A DNA stretch of 64,000 nt from Chrysomallon squamiferum. Taxonomy: Eukaryota > Mollusca > Gastropoda > Neomphalida > Peltospiridae. Location of the stretch: NCBI GenBank assembly GCA_012295275.1, contig CM022674.1:7171436-7235435 (forward strand), written 5' to 3'. Made by a program: the position numbers and the translations under genes. The notes beneath the pieces were generated by a model. That model was not told where the DNA came from and did no database searches. It saw only the letters and a program-made list of their open reading frames with translations. Positions 14,401 through 26,296 of the stretch are shown here, piece after piece (the first letter of the stretch is position 1; each line of letters opens with the position of its first letter).

Positions 14401-14933
14401 ATTGTTATTTTTTATTATTAACAAGATAAATTGTTAATCTTCATTAGCAAAATTTTATGTTTACAACAAATAAACTGTAAAATGAACAAAATAAACATTC
14501 TGAACATTTCTTCAAATAGTGATAAACATCAACAAGAAATAAAGAGACATTCTATTTTTATTTTTATTTAATTACTTTGATTACATCAGCAGAGGTACAT
14601 TTTAACTTACATAGTTTGTTTTTAATTTTCAATCTGCAGACCCTGGCAGAGGCAGAAAGAATGGCTTCCTTATATTCCTGGCCATTTCCAGAGCTGACAA
14701 CTCACAAGCCAGATCTGTTTCCATCGTGGCGGAGAGAATACTGCAACACAACTCTGAACATGACTGCACCAACTTTAACAAAAAACACATCCAATTCTTA
14801 TACCCTGCCAGACCAGGAGACAATCAGAAAAAACACAAATGACTTACTTAATTCTACATACTCCATGATGTATGAGATGGAACGACTGAAGAAAGAAAGA
14901 GAACTGAATGAACCTGCAGTGTCAATAAAATAA
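9734..14933 (+). CDS. MIIP: MIIP-like protein (migration and invasion inhibitory protein), 7 coding exons
   Basis: Seven exons join in phase to 665 codons: 9734-10843, 11582-11760, 12209-12273, 12631-12778, 13430-13526, 13947-14051 and 14640-14933. The identity comes from the C-terminal half: GYDWIAALLD (387-396) followed by a FFQEIKDFR stretch, VVNDRLF, RVSIPRSTL (501-509), then RRGSFDASDSCAL and HCLLGWE (534-540). The same blocks occur in the same order in vertebrate MIIP. Human MIIP is about 388 aa; it binds IGFBP2 and restrains cell migration. The extra length here is mostly exon 1, which encodes an N-terminal helix (about 8-30) and a tyrosine-rich octapeptide repeat (144-222). The start at 9734 is the first ATG after the acceptor at 9700. 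Exon 6 has an unusual acceptor, TGATTGAAG. An AATAAA lies 14 bases past the stop, at 14947. Molecular function in invertebrates is not known to me. Confidence 0.85.
10163..10400 (+). repeat. Coding repeat: about ten YKTDNLGS-type octapeptides
   Basis: Within exon 1 of the MIIP-like gene, residues about 144-222 consist of imperfect 8-residue units such as YKTDMLRS, YKTDVLGS, YTRDNLGS and YTTDNLDS, with two irregular units. The DNA period is 24 bases. The Y, D and L positions are kept while the neighbours vary, which argues for selection on the protein pattern. Confidence 0.85.
10799..11030 (+). repeat. Tandem duplication of the exon 1 end including its splice donor
   Basis: About 95 bases spanning the last exon 1 codons, the donor CTGGTAATTA and the start of intron 1 (10799-10893) recur with modest divergence at 10934-11030. 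The downstream copy keeps ATCTGGTAATTATATT, so a second donor-like site sits in intron 1. Its coding part contains stops in the exon 1 frame. Confidence 0.8.
11412..11490. repeat. (TC)n microsatellite in MIIP-like intron 1
   Basis: About 39 uninterrupted CT dinucleotides lie about 90 bases upstream of the exon 2 acceptor at 11582. The purine/pyrimidine strand asymmetry could form triplex DNA or serve as a polypyrimidine tract. Confidence 0.95.
11888..12045 (+). repeat. About 39-bp minisatellite in MIIP-like intron 2
   Basis: Roughly four imperfect units share CAAAGACTG, TTAAGTATGTCATA and an ATT-rich spacer. The units have diverged, so this is an old local duplication. It has no coding content. 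Confidence 0.7.
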
Positions 14934-16468
14934 GCTGTAAAAATCAAATAAATGAGTAGACATAAAAAATAAAATTTAAAAAAGATTATTACTATACAGA
15001 ACAGTAGTGTTAATTCCACAACAGAAGTTGAATTGAAGGGGCAGCAAGGAGGATGTATATCTGAACGTCTCTGTTTCATCTGGATCATCCTTAAACACAG
15101 AATATATATATATATATCAGTTATAATCTTCATAAGTTTCTTTATATTTTTTAATGTGTATTTTAAATTTAATTATTTAAATACCAAGAGAATTTATGAT
15201 GAACAAATAAGCCACCACATTCCTCTTTAGAATATTTTAACCATTTTAACAAATTAATTTAATTTTTATATATATATATACATAGATTTAATGGCTGCTT
15301 GTAAACAAAATTTGTATTATATCATTTATGAAATGTGTATTAGTTATTATAATAAGATATTTATCAAGATACTAGAAACGTACTCCTTGTAATGTATAGT
15401 ATTTAATAAACTAAATAATAAATTATTTTATTACAACAGTGTGTAACGTTTCTATATTATTTATTTTTACATTAAAATTTCATTATTTTAATTATTTGCT
15501 TTTTGCACTTTAAAATATTCCTCACTCTCAAGTTAAACACTGCTGATGTTAAAATGTAAAAATGAACTTCAGAATAAATAAATTTAAAAACAAACTCTGA
15601 GAAACAATTTTTATTACTTTTAGATTAAGACATTTGCATATGATTTTTAAATTTAGAATCACTGAATGTAAATAACAAAACAAAGATAATTTAGAAGTAA
15701 ATATTATATTTAAACAAATTTTTTTTCTAAATCATTAAATATAATAAAAATAAAAAGGTCTACTGACATAAATGCAAAAACTTCAAGATGGAAGTGGCAA
15801 TTAGTTATAATTAAAACATAAATTATAGTAACAGCACTTTGTAATAAACATTTGTGAAAATACAAACAAAACAAACTTCAGTAATATAATAGTACTGGTA
15901 ACATTTCTAATTTATACTGTGTCCAAATAATTACAAATTTTGTATATTATCAGTGGAAATATTCCTAGGAAAATACATATTTGATGCATATTCATCATAG
16001 TTCACATTGGTTTTTTTTTCAAATAATGATTTTACCAAACTCAAACAGATAAAGAAAATTACTGAACAATATTACTAATTAAGTGAACAATTAACACGCA
16101 TAAACAATAAAAGAAAACATTTTAAAAGGATATTCACTAAGCCATAAAAAAATATATTTATTGTCATTATTTAGATATTTTTTAGGAAATGTTGAACCTG
16201 AAATTATTACTTGTTACATTTAAGAGACAATGTTTTCCTTTATATTTATTATTATATTTTTTAATTTACAAATTAATTATTAATTAATTAAAGTGTCTTA
16301 TAATGTTAAGTAAAAATAAATTGTTTAATTTCAACATCATTTAATTAAAACCCATTAATGAATCTGGGTAATGTGGCATTAACTAAACAGCAAATTATCT
16401 ATAATACTTTAACAGTTTTGATTTAACTGCTGGCAACCAATGTAAAACAACATATTAAAATGTGATTG
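14934..16468. other. Convergent intergenic region between MIIP-like and ZCWPW-like genes
   Basis: Both genes end toward this 1.5-kb AT-rich interval, which must hold both 3' UTRs. Candidate poly(A) signals for the plus gene are the AATAAA sites at 14947 and near 14968. It contains TA runs near 15105-15115 and 15270-15280. No other gene is seen. Confidence 0.6.
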
Positions 16469-18100
16469 TTATTCTTCTCCAAGATCAAATGGTTCTGAAT
16501 CATCACTGACAATAATAGGCTGATGTTTGTTTGTGATGAATTCAGGACTTGATACTGTATCAAGATCAAGATCAAGATTGTCACTGTCAGGACATTTCTG
16601 ATCACTATTTCTGTCATTTAAATCTAAAATCTCCTCTTCATCTTCTTCTGATATACATGGTTTCTTCATCTCTTCATTATTTTTCTTCTTCTTTGTTTTT
16701 TGCAAGACTGATTCTTCTCCACAGTTCTGACTTTGAGGACTATTCAGTTTTCTCTTGTTATGTGTCACCCTGTTTTTCCTTTTTTCCTTTTCTTTATCAT
16801 TAATGTCTGCAATTTTTTCATCATCACTCCTTTCACTTTCAGAACTTTGTAATTGTCTTTTACTGATGGTCTCTTTCTTACAACTTTTATCTTCATCTTC
16901 ACTGACTTCAGTTTGAGAATGGTCTGCATTTTTTTGTGTCTTTTCAACATTATTATCTAAATCCAGAATTTCTCTATCACTTTGTTCTGTTTGAGAATTT
17001 TTCTTCTTATCTTGATGTTTGTTCTTTTCAGTTTTTTTATGCAGATTCAAAATTTCTTCATCTTCACTTTGACACATTTGTTTCTGTCTTATATTTTCAT
17101 ATTTTTGTTTCTTTTCAGACTTTTTGGTTAAATCAAAATCTTTTATGTCATCATTTTCCTCAGTTTGTAATTCTTTCTTTCTGCTGCTGGCTCTTTTCTG
17201 TTTGTTTGTAGTAAAATTTTCTTTGTCATTATCTTCATAAGATAGAGATACTTGTTTTTTTGTATCTAAATGTTTCTGTTTGATTTTACTTTTGTTTTTT
17301 AAATCATCTTCATCCTCTTTCTCCTCAGTATGAGAACATTTTTTTTAGAATATTTATGTTTCTTTTTATTTTTGTTTTTTGAATTCAAATCTTTTTCATC
17401 TTCAGTTTCTGAATTATTGTTTATTTTTTTACTAAATTTATTCTTTAATTTATGTTCACTTTCATCTGAGTGAGAAGATCTTTGTTTCTTTTTTGTAAAT
17501 TTTTTCTTCCTAGTTTTATCATTTGTTTTCTTATCATCATCCATACTTTCCATACTTTGTGAACTATGTAGTTGCTTAATACAATTTGTTAAATTCTTTT
17601 TACATGCTGACATCTCCTCATCTGGATCATCCTCTGATTGTGAATTATATATTTTTTTATTTTCTTTTTCTTTTTTGCTATTTTTTTTGTCATTAATGGC
17701 CAAATCTGTTTCTGGTTCTCTTGCCTGAAACAGATCACTGCAAACTTTCTTCTTTCTGAGATCTTTTACAGCCTTCTTTTCTTTTTTAATTTCCACTGAT
17801 TGTTTATCTTCATTATTATTTTTCTTTTTTTTCTTCTCACATTTTATTTCTTTCTTAATGTCTTCATCTGCACTCTGTGAACTTTGTTGTATTCTGTTTC
17901 CTTTTTCTATTTTCTCTTTCTGTTTATTACTTACATTCACAAACTGCTCATCCCCACTTTCATCAGAGAACTTCTTTGATAAATTTGCTGTTACCTTTTT
18001 CTTCTTATGCTCATCATTTTTATCATCCTTGGCTGGTTCTGCTTTGGTTTCATTGCTGATTTCTGAAATTGTTAACTTCTTAAGCCTTTTGACATTTTCT
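16469..18100 (-). repeat. Degenerate acidic/lysine peptide repeats in the ZCWPW-like tail
   Basis: The tail repeats a 25-40-residue pattern: an S/T-Q-S/T-E acidic patch followed by a lysine-rich linker. Examples are QSSQSADED, NSQSEDDPDEE, SSQSMESMDDD, SSHSDESE, NNSETEDEKD, then past the frameshift CSHTEEKEDED, MCQSEDEEILNL, NSQTEQSDREILDLD and HSQTEVSEDED. The repeat continues across the A8 frame break, which shows that both frames are coding parts of one tail. The acidic S/T patches look like CK2 sites (inference). Confidence 0.75.
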
Positions 18101-19036
18101 ATTGTTTCTTCATCTTCTGAAATGTCTTCTTTTTTTATTAGGATTAAACTTGAATTTATATGTTTCCTCTCCATATTTGAATCTTCTTGATCATTACTTT
18201 CATTTTTAACAGAACTTTTTTCTTCTTTTACATCCTTTCTTTTCTCCAGATTCAAATTTTCAGATTTTTCTTTCATTTGCAAAGTGGTTTCATTCTTCAC
18301 CAAAGAATATTCTTTCTTTATATTTTTGTTCATTTTTTTCTGTACTGCATTTATACTTCTGCTATTAGAAACTTCAGTAACAACATTAGCTTCAGTTTTA
18401 GTTTTCTTGCTAGGTTGAACTTTTTTATCCTTTGGTTTTTCTTGCTCAGTTAAACACAAAACTGGTGCAACAAATTTTGATACTTTCTTCTTAGGAGCAT
18501 TAAATGTAGGTACAGTTTTCTGTTTTAATTCATCTTCTTTTTTTTTTTTTTTCTTGTTTGCTTTTGTTTCTCCTTTGTTTAAAACTTCACTTTGTGATTC
18601 ACTTTGATGACAGCTTTCTGAAAGTCCATCGTTACTTTTCTCTTTTTTCTTCTTTTTACTTTTTATTTTTGCATCATCTGTCATATCAGACTTATTTTCA
18701 GAATTTGTTTCTGGTATTTTATGTTTCTTAGGTCTTTTCTTTTCATCTTCATTTTCATTTCCCGCAGAGCTTTTTGTCACAGCTTTAACACATATACCAT
18801 CTTTATCTTTCTTTATTTTCTTCTTTGGCTTTTCTTTATTTTCATTCTTATTTTTCTTTTTGCTGTTTGCTTCTTCACTGTTGTTGGCAGGGCAGAGTAC
18901 AACTGATTTTCCTGATATATCTTTGTTACAACATATATCCCTGGACATATCCATTGTAAATATATCAGGATCTAACTGCATACAAAGCTGTCCCTGACTA
19001 TCGGCCGTACATCTAACTACATCCTCTGATGATTCT

Positions 19037-19087
<51 letters not shown>

Positions 19088-20440
19088 GCACAAATAGAAA
19101 CATATGCAGACACATATAAATACCTATTTAGTCAGTTAGTTTGGATAGTAATGATTTTTATTTTCATCTGTTTAATATTAAAGAATTCTTTTAAAAATAT
19201 ATTTCATTCACAAAATGAACAAAAGTTATAAAATGTTTCTATATATGTGTGTAATAGCATTATTTATAATTACTGATACCTTTTTTCATTCTTCTTTTTC
19301 TTTCTTCTCTTCTGCTTTCAAGCCACTCCCTTGCAGCTGAATTGGTACACTTAGGTTCATATTCTGGATATGAAAATATTTGATTTATCTTGAATACATC
19401 TACATACAAATTTAACAAGAACATTATAAAGAACCTGAATATTAAAATATATTGAGATGAAATTAAACAAATTATTTTTCACTGTTTCTTTTTTTCATGA
19501 CTGGGCTTGTACAAATTAAAATGTAACTAATAACATGTTGTTATCATTTAAAAAAAAAAAAAAAAAAACTTTTTTATCAGTGGATTGTTTTAAAAAGTAA
19601 AAACATTCTAACCTTCATCACTGTCTGTCTGTTCATCTGGTAAACTGTCCATCACGTCCTCCACAGATGACAACACTGATTCAGTAGTTTTGATAATTTT
19701 ATCTACAGTCGAGTTGCCAAGCAGATTTGAATCATCATTAACAATACTCACTGTAGTTCGCTTGGTATGTTTCTTTTTCGCTTTCTGTGGTTCTTCTGAT
19801 ATACATGTATAGATGACATAAAGCAAAATATTTTTAAAATTTGATAAAAAATTATTTTTTATCATTTAAATAATCTTTTCGAAACAGATGTATACATAAT
19901 AAAAAGATGTGTTTTGAGAATTTCTTTTTGAAAAAAAATAATTTAAAAACTAATTATTAGTAATTTTGTTTAATTATGCCAATAATTTTTTTATTTTTTT
20001 TTATTTTTATTTATATAAATGTGACAATTTAAGTCTACCTTGAGAATCAGCCATGGTGTATCCCCATTTTCCTTTAAACCGAGCAGCAAACCCAAATTTT
20101 TTTAATCTGTCCTGAAAATAATATTTTATAAACAAATAAAAATTGTAAGTTAGTTAAAATATAATAAAAATAGCTACAAAAATGGATTAAACTGAGTTTG
20201 GAGAAATTAACAAATATTATTTTTCATTTTTAGTTTTAACATGACACTAACATAATGTCAACAGTATATTAAATTCATCATATTTATGAGAAAGTGTACA
20301 TAAAACCTCTTCCTACAGTTACAGGTAATAACTGTAAATTTATCAGTATGCCATACAAAACAAACTAACTGAAATAATAAATAATTAATGAAAACAGTCC
20401 TAATAATAATACTATGATAATAATAACAGTAACAGTAGTA

Positions 20441-20480
<40 letters not shown>

Positions 20481-23400
20481 TTGTAATAGTAATAATAATA
20501 ATAATAATAACTAACACACTATATTCAGAAACATAGATAATTAGAAAAATGTTTTACCTTAACAGAGTACTGAAAGGCTTCATCTGCATTTTTCTTAGCA
20601 GCTGAAATTTCTCTTCTAAATTTATTACTCTTAGATATCTGAAAATTAGTCAAACATATTTTTAAAAATCTCATCAATGAAAACAAAATGAATTTACTAG
20701 ACTTACTTTTACAATATAAAATTACTTTGCATTATTAATTTTCACAAAATCAAAAAAGATTATCGACCAAATTTAATTTAAATACATATATATATATTTA
20801 TATATTAAATAAGGAAAGTAAATCTTTGAAAGTTATTGCAAGCATTGTTTAAAAACAAAGTTACTAATTCTATTTCCTACCTGGTATTTTAAATCTATGT
20901 TTATTAATTTAAAACTAATGAAATATAACAAAGAACTAACATGTTCATTAGGATTGTCACTGTAAGGACATATACAAGAGATACGTATCCATGCTCTCGA
21001 CACTTTATCATCAAAGAAGACAACATGATACCGAACCTGTTAACAAAATTAAAATTATACTGACAGAATTTTTAATGTTTTATGTCACAATTTTATAGTT
21101 TTTCACATTTCATTAAATTTAAAAAATCAAAATCAAATGAGTATCATCATGATCATCATTATCATCATAATGTCCATAATGGTCAATGTTGTGTTGCAGC
21201 CATACTGATGGTACAGTAACAGCTGCTCAACATTCTGACAGTCTAACAATGTCCACTGTTTTCCACTAGGTCCAACTTCCAAATTTGCCTTGGGCATCCC
21301 TAAAGAAACATGATAAAGGATAGGAAAACACTCTGTGCCTTTTTTGGATACATAAAGAGGATATATATACTTTTATGTAAAATGCAATAATTGGAAATGT
21401 ACCTGTATATATGATCACTCTTGTATGTATGCTTACTATACTTACTGGGTGCATGCTGGATGACTCAGTCTCAAAATATTCATCATAATCAGGATCTATT
21501 TCTATCATTCCAGGCCACCTAGAATATTTGGCACATATGTTACATTAATATTTGCTAACGTTTTTTTAATTATGTAATCAACTAAATTAAAAAAGAAATT
21601 ATTTTTATTATTTCTTATAAATATTCAAACTTTTCTATAAAAATTCAGAAATCTTCAAATATTACACTTTTTTAAACACCTGTCAGATTATTTGTATTTT
21701 GCATATTCAAAACTTTCTGCCCCTGAAATCAAAGAATGAACTTCAACAACAACAAGATGACTGCCAATAAACTATTATACATGATTTTTTTTTTGGTCTA
21801 AAGTCAGGAGAAAGAAATAAAATATTACCAGGGATAGCCATCAAGTTTTGCCCAAACTATTGAACCTTCAGTAAACTTAGTAAAAATATGATCTTCTTCA
21901 TTGTACTCTTCTTCTGATTTGTCACAAGTGTTGTAAAGTTCATCTGCAAACAAACTGCTTTATACCAAAGTATTTGGACTTTGTAGATAACATTATAAAT
22001 ATACATACAAGAATGTCCCATTTTTTGACATTAGCAAATTTTCTTTATAATTAGATTCAAAAAGAAGTCAAATAAATTAATATTCCAGTTACTTAACTAA
22101 CTATGGATATTATTATATACATTTTTTTTTTTTTTTGAAGTTATAAATGAAATGTATGGGTTTTATAAATAATAGCAATATGAGTATATATGTATGTCAG
22201 TGGATGTGATTGTTTTTATCTGTATTTTATCTATCAGTGCAACAACATATTAATGAACATTAATACACACAGACATACATACACACTTACACTTACATAT
22301 ATGTGGTATTATTATGTCTACATTTGTAATAATAATTTCATATTGTTCTTATTTGAATCCATTAATCTTTGAAAACAAAGTATAATAACAAAATAATAGT
22401 TTAAACTATACTATAAATCTTGCAGACAAACCTGGATGCATGCTACATTGCCATTCACTAGGTAGAGTAATAGGATCTGCAACATTGGGCAAATAGCGCC
22501 ATTTGTGACATGATGGGTTTCCACACTGCACCCAAGTTCCTATATATAATTAATTACTCAAAGTAAGATATTGATATCTTTTTGTTAATCTCTTGCACAT
22601 AACTGTACTCAGTTTGCTACATATAATTAATAAGTCAGTGTCTTTTCTAGATAATAATCATCCTGTGTATAAATTTATAATTAATTAGTCACAGTAATAT
22701 ATTATTGTCTTTCTGTTTCCCATTCTTTAAGATACATTCATAATGGAGCCAGTAAGCATTACGTATTCATAAACACACACATAGACACACACACACAAAC
22801 ATATACACAAGTGATTTTTGTTTTTAAATCCTAAAAAAAATTATGTGTGTGTGTGTGTGTGTGTGTGTGTCACAGATTATAAAATATTGGATTTTGTTTA
22901 AATACAAATTGAAATAAAATATTCTGTTAACACACCCATTTCTTCAATTTCTCTTTCTTTCATTATGACCTGCAGAGAAACCTGCTTCTTCTGGGTTGAT
23001 TTGGGTGATGATATTTTTGCTTCTACTACTGATGATTTCTTAACTAAAATAGATTACAGAATGTATTCTAAGCTATATATATTATTTCTATCTACATTTT
23101 TATTTTATTTTACTTATTTATTTATTATTATTTTCTTTGGTTATGCTGTAATAATGAAAATTAGTTTAATCTTACTAACTCCTCAAGACTCAAGAGCTCT
23201 ATTTTTAAAAATTAAATATAATTTATATATTTATTCATTCAACCCACCTCGTTCAAAGATATTAGTTTTCTCTCTGTTTAAATTTTGTTCTTCATTTCCA
23301 TCATTCTCTTCAAACTTCCTTTTGTTTACTGATGGCTTCTGTTTTTCTTTCTGTTCAAAACTGGTTTCTTCAGAATCCATTATTTTAGTGGCATTAATTA

Positions 23401-25424
23401 CAGTTGTATTGAAAAATAAACACTAAAATTTAATACTTTCTAATATTTAAATATATTTTCTAACATAGTAATTAAGAATTATGAAGTGACTGTTGTGTGT
23501 TTATAAAAAAAGATATTGTCTGTTAATAGAAACTAATTACATTCATTGTCAAATATTAGTAATTATAATCTGATTAAACAAAAATTAATTTTAAAAATTT
23601 CTTATGGATATTACAATGGTATTAATATCTTTAAGAGAAGTCATGGAAAATTTGTTCTCAGAATACTTTAAAGTTGACAGGGGTCAAAAATAAAGATAAG
23701 TTTAACAAAGATATGAATGAAAAAAATAAACTTTTTGTCTTTCAGTGATTTTTATAAATCAACTGAAAGGAAACTATTTGCATACACCATGACCTTTGAT
23801 ACATTCATCTAGGACAACTGTCTGGATTGAGAAATAGTTATTGAGCATGCAGAGGATAGTTGATTTTGAATCAGTCATATCAAAACTAAGTCTTAAATAC
23901 TAAACTTCAGATCTTATCCATGCTGAAGAAGATATGAAAATTTATTAAAAGGATAAAAAGTTGCTATTTGATTAAATTCTTACTTGGTTGTTCACTGTTT
24001 GTTTTATCAATTTTTTTACAATACTCATCATTCCTGTAATAAAATCTTTGTTTTCTTAAGCAATTATAATATTATAAAATCAAAAGAATATCACTAGATA
24101 AAAATAACATAGAACAGAATCATAAATCATATTTAAATGTACTATTGTAAATTAATTTAAAAAGTAATAATAATATAAAATGATAGAAACAACCCTGTTT
24201 ATATTATAAATCTGAGTTTTATTAAATCACCTTTAAATGTATCTGTACACATCACAATAAAGACTGTTTAAATAACCTTAATTAAAATCTCAAACATTTA
24301 CCTTTCCCATTTATCAATATCATTCACACTGATTTCATCATCACCATCATTCGAGTCTTCTTTGTTATGGGCTGATTCACTGTCTGATTTATTTTCTGAT
24401 CTGTTTTCTTTATCAGATTCTTTTTTCAACTTTTCCATTGATTCTTGTGCTGCAAAGTCACATGCTATCCAAGTATCAGTGAGTTCATCTGTACATATGT
24501 GTGTGTGTATGCATATTTGAGTGTTAATGTGTTTAAAATACATTTGAACAGATACAACAAATATATAACTTGTGCTATTAGGACATATATATTTATATAT
24601 TCAATTAAAAATATTGATCTCACCTTCTTTTTCAACTCTCTCCAAAACTGCATCAAATATAATTTTGTATTCTTCATCTGTTAATGATCTCACAGGCATG
24701 ATAGTTCTTTCTTTACTTTTCTTTTAAATATAATAATAATAATAATAACAATAATAATGCTAGTAATAATAATAATAATTGTAATAATAATAACAATAAT
24801 TATTATTATTGTAACAAAAACAAGATTAAGAAGAAGAAGGATAACAAAAACAAAAACAATAGAATAAAATATTTTCTCCCATTCAATTAGAAAAACACTT
24901 TATTTGACTGACTAAAGCACTGATAAATTCTAAAAACAGAACTAGTAATAATTATATTAATATATGGTTTTAAAAATATTTTTTTGAAATTTATCTCAGG
25001 CTTCTAAAATATAAATATTTCACCTTTTTATTTTTTTCTTTCTCTGGTTCTAATGATGGATCATCTTTTGCAACAGGCACTACAAAATTTTATAATTAAT
25101 ATTTTTTATATGTATAATGTGAAACTAGACAAACAATTGTAATTAATTTTATTGAAATTTTGAAAGTCAGTTGGGAGGATACATTTCATTTTAATTGTTG
25201 GGTTGTTAAACATGCATAAGATATATCTTACTTTTGTTTTATAAGAGGAATGGCAAGGAAGAAAATAAATATAGTTATTCATTTTTTTATCAATAATATA
25301 TTTGGTTAATTACTAATATATATACTGTTTTGCTTGTAACAATTTAATTTTCTTACAATTTTTAATAAATTCACCATAATGTAAAACTACCTGAAAATGA
25401 TGGCTTCTTCTTTTCATTTTCCAT
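16469..25424 (-). CDS. ZCWPW1: ZCWPW-type histone reader (CW zinc finger + PWWP) with long charged tail; one frameshift
   Basis: Sixteen minus-strand exons join in phase: 25424-25391, 25079-25024, 24720-24624, 24488-24302, 24033-23984, 23367-23248, 23043-22936, 22539-22432, 21943-21829, 21518-21446, 21036-20941, 20638-20558, 20111-20039, 19795-19613, 19363-19280 and 19034-16469. Exon 6 uses a weak TCTGAAG acceptor and is the least certain. The CW domain spans about 219-262 with cysteines 223, 228, 249 and 260 and tryptophans 220, 231 and 247. The PWWP domain follows, with PWWP at 291-294 and YHVVFFDD at 319-326. CW reads H3K4me3 and PWWP reads H3K36me3. Vertebrate ZCWPW1 uses both to recognise PRDM9-marked recombination sites. 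The tail (about 490-1343) is Lys/Ser/Glu-rich with SQSEDEE-type repeats. The frame breaks at an A8 run (plus 17339-17346): read literally the protein stops at 17299 (1066 aa), with one more A it runs to 16469 (about 1343 aa). ZCWPW1 versus ZCWPW2 orthology is not resolved; the symbol is provisional. Confidence 0.85.
17339..17346 (-). other. A8 homopolymer where the ZCWPW-like reading frame shifts
   Basis: On the minus strand TCT is followed by eight A and then TGTTCTCATACTGAG. Frame 0 reaches a stop at 17299; the frame carrying the continuing acidic repeat needs nine A or a -1 slip. Likely an assembly or homopolymer error, or a real polymorphism. Confidence 0.8.
19038..19090. repeat. (TA)n-CA microsatellite at the acceptor of the last ZCWPW-like exon
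   Basis: The intron before the giant last exon ends in a long AT dinucleotide run directly before TTTTAG. The usual polypyrimidine tract is replaced by alternating AT, so repeat length may affect splicing (inference). Confidence 0.8.
20439..20511. repeat. (AAT)n microsatellite in a ZCWPW-like intron
   Basis: Two ATA/AAT tracts, split by TGATTGTAATAG, lie in the intron between exons 12 and 13. Similar short ATA tracts recur at 24728-24800. Confidence 0.9.
22844..22870. repeat. (GT)n microsatellite in a ZCWPW-like intron
   Basis: A simple GT run of about 13 units lies about 65 bases downstream (minus-strand sense) of the exon ending at 22936. Confidence 0.9.
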
Positions 25425-26228
25425 TTTTCAAAACTCTTATAAAAAATGTTTAAATTTTAAAAATTAAAAATTAAATGGAAACAAGAATAATAATAAATAA
25501 ATATATAATATATTTTAAAAATTATTTTGTAAATAATTAAGTCTAAATCGTCAACCCTGCATCTGAAAATACCAAAATCCTTCTTATACAAAAATGCACG
25601 CTCGCACGCGCATGGCAGACGAAAAAAAAATGAAGACTTCTAAATTAACCTCATAACCTCTTTCTGATCTGTGTGTACATACAGATACTGATAAAGCTTA
25701 CATTTTTAACAGCTTTTAATTAATTTGTGTTGCAATTAATTTTAAATCTACCGCTAAAAGAAACTTATTGATAAATATCAAACATTAAAATAGTTCAAGG
25801 CAATTTTCTGGAAGTAAAAACAAAACAAAATCTAAGTAAAAAGAAAATCAAAGCATTTTATAAAAGAAAATGCATTAAATAATCTTGTTGGAAAAGTATT
25901 ATTATTATTATTATTAATTTTTTTTTTAGATGTTAATAAAACCAAATAAAAAATTCGACACATCGATAGCTTAATTGACACTGATTATAGCGAGCACTTG
26001 ACAGACGATATTGTGATTTCCTGTTTGTTCCCGTCATGCTTCGCCCAAAATATTACCTAGAAAGTAGTTTATTATTGTTTTTAAATTAATCGTAGGCGTC
26101 ATTTGATATGAACTAATGGCAGTGTATCCATTTTTTTTTTTTTTTTTTTTTTTTTTTCTTTTTCTTTTTTTGGTTCAATATATAGAATATCACCACTGTT
26201 TTTAGTAATTTAATTTAAGTTACATTAA

Positions 26229-26296
<68 letters not shown>

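Noticed and set aside
16549-18906. Several plus-strand frames rich in Phe, Ser and Leu
   Set aside because: They are antisense readings of the lysine-rich ZCWPW-like tail.
21180-21300. Minus-strand open stretch (MPKANLEVGPSGKQW onward) after ZCWPW-like exon 10
   Set aside because: Exon 10 joins exon 11 in phase and restores a normal PWWP domain without it; inclusion in phase 0 gives a stop. Probably an intronic repeat fragment.
22965-23426. 153-aa plus-strand frame
   Set aside because: It is the antisense shadow of ZCWPW-like exons 6 and 7 plus AT-rich intron.
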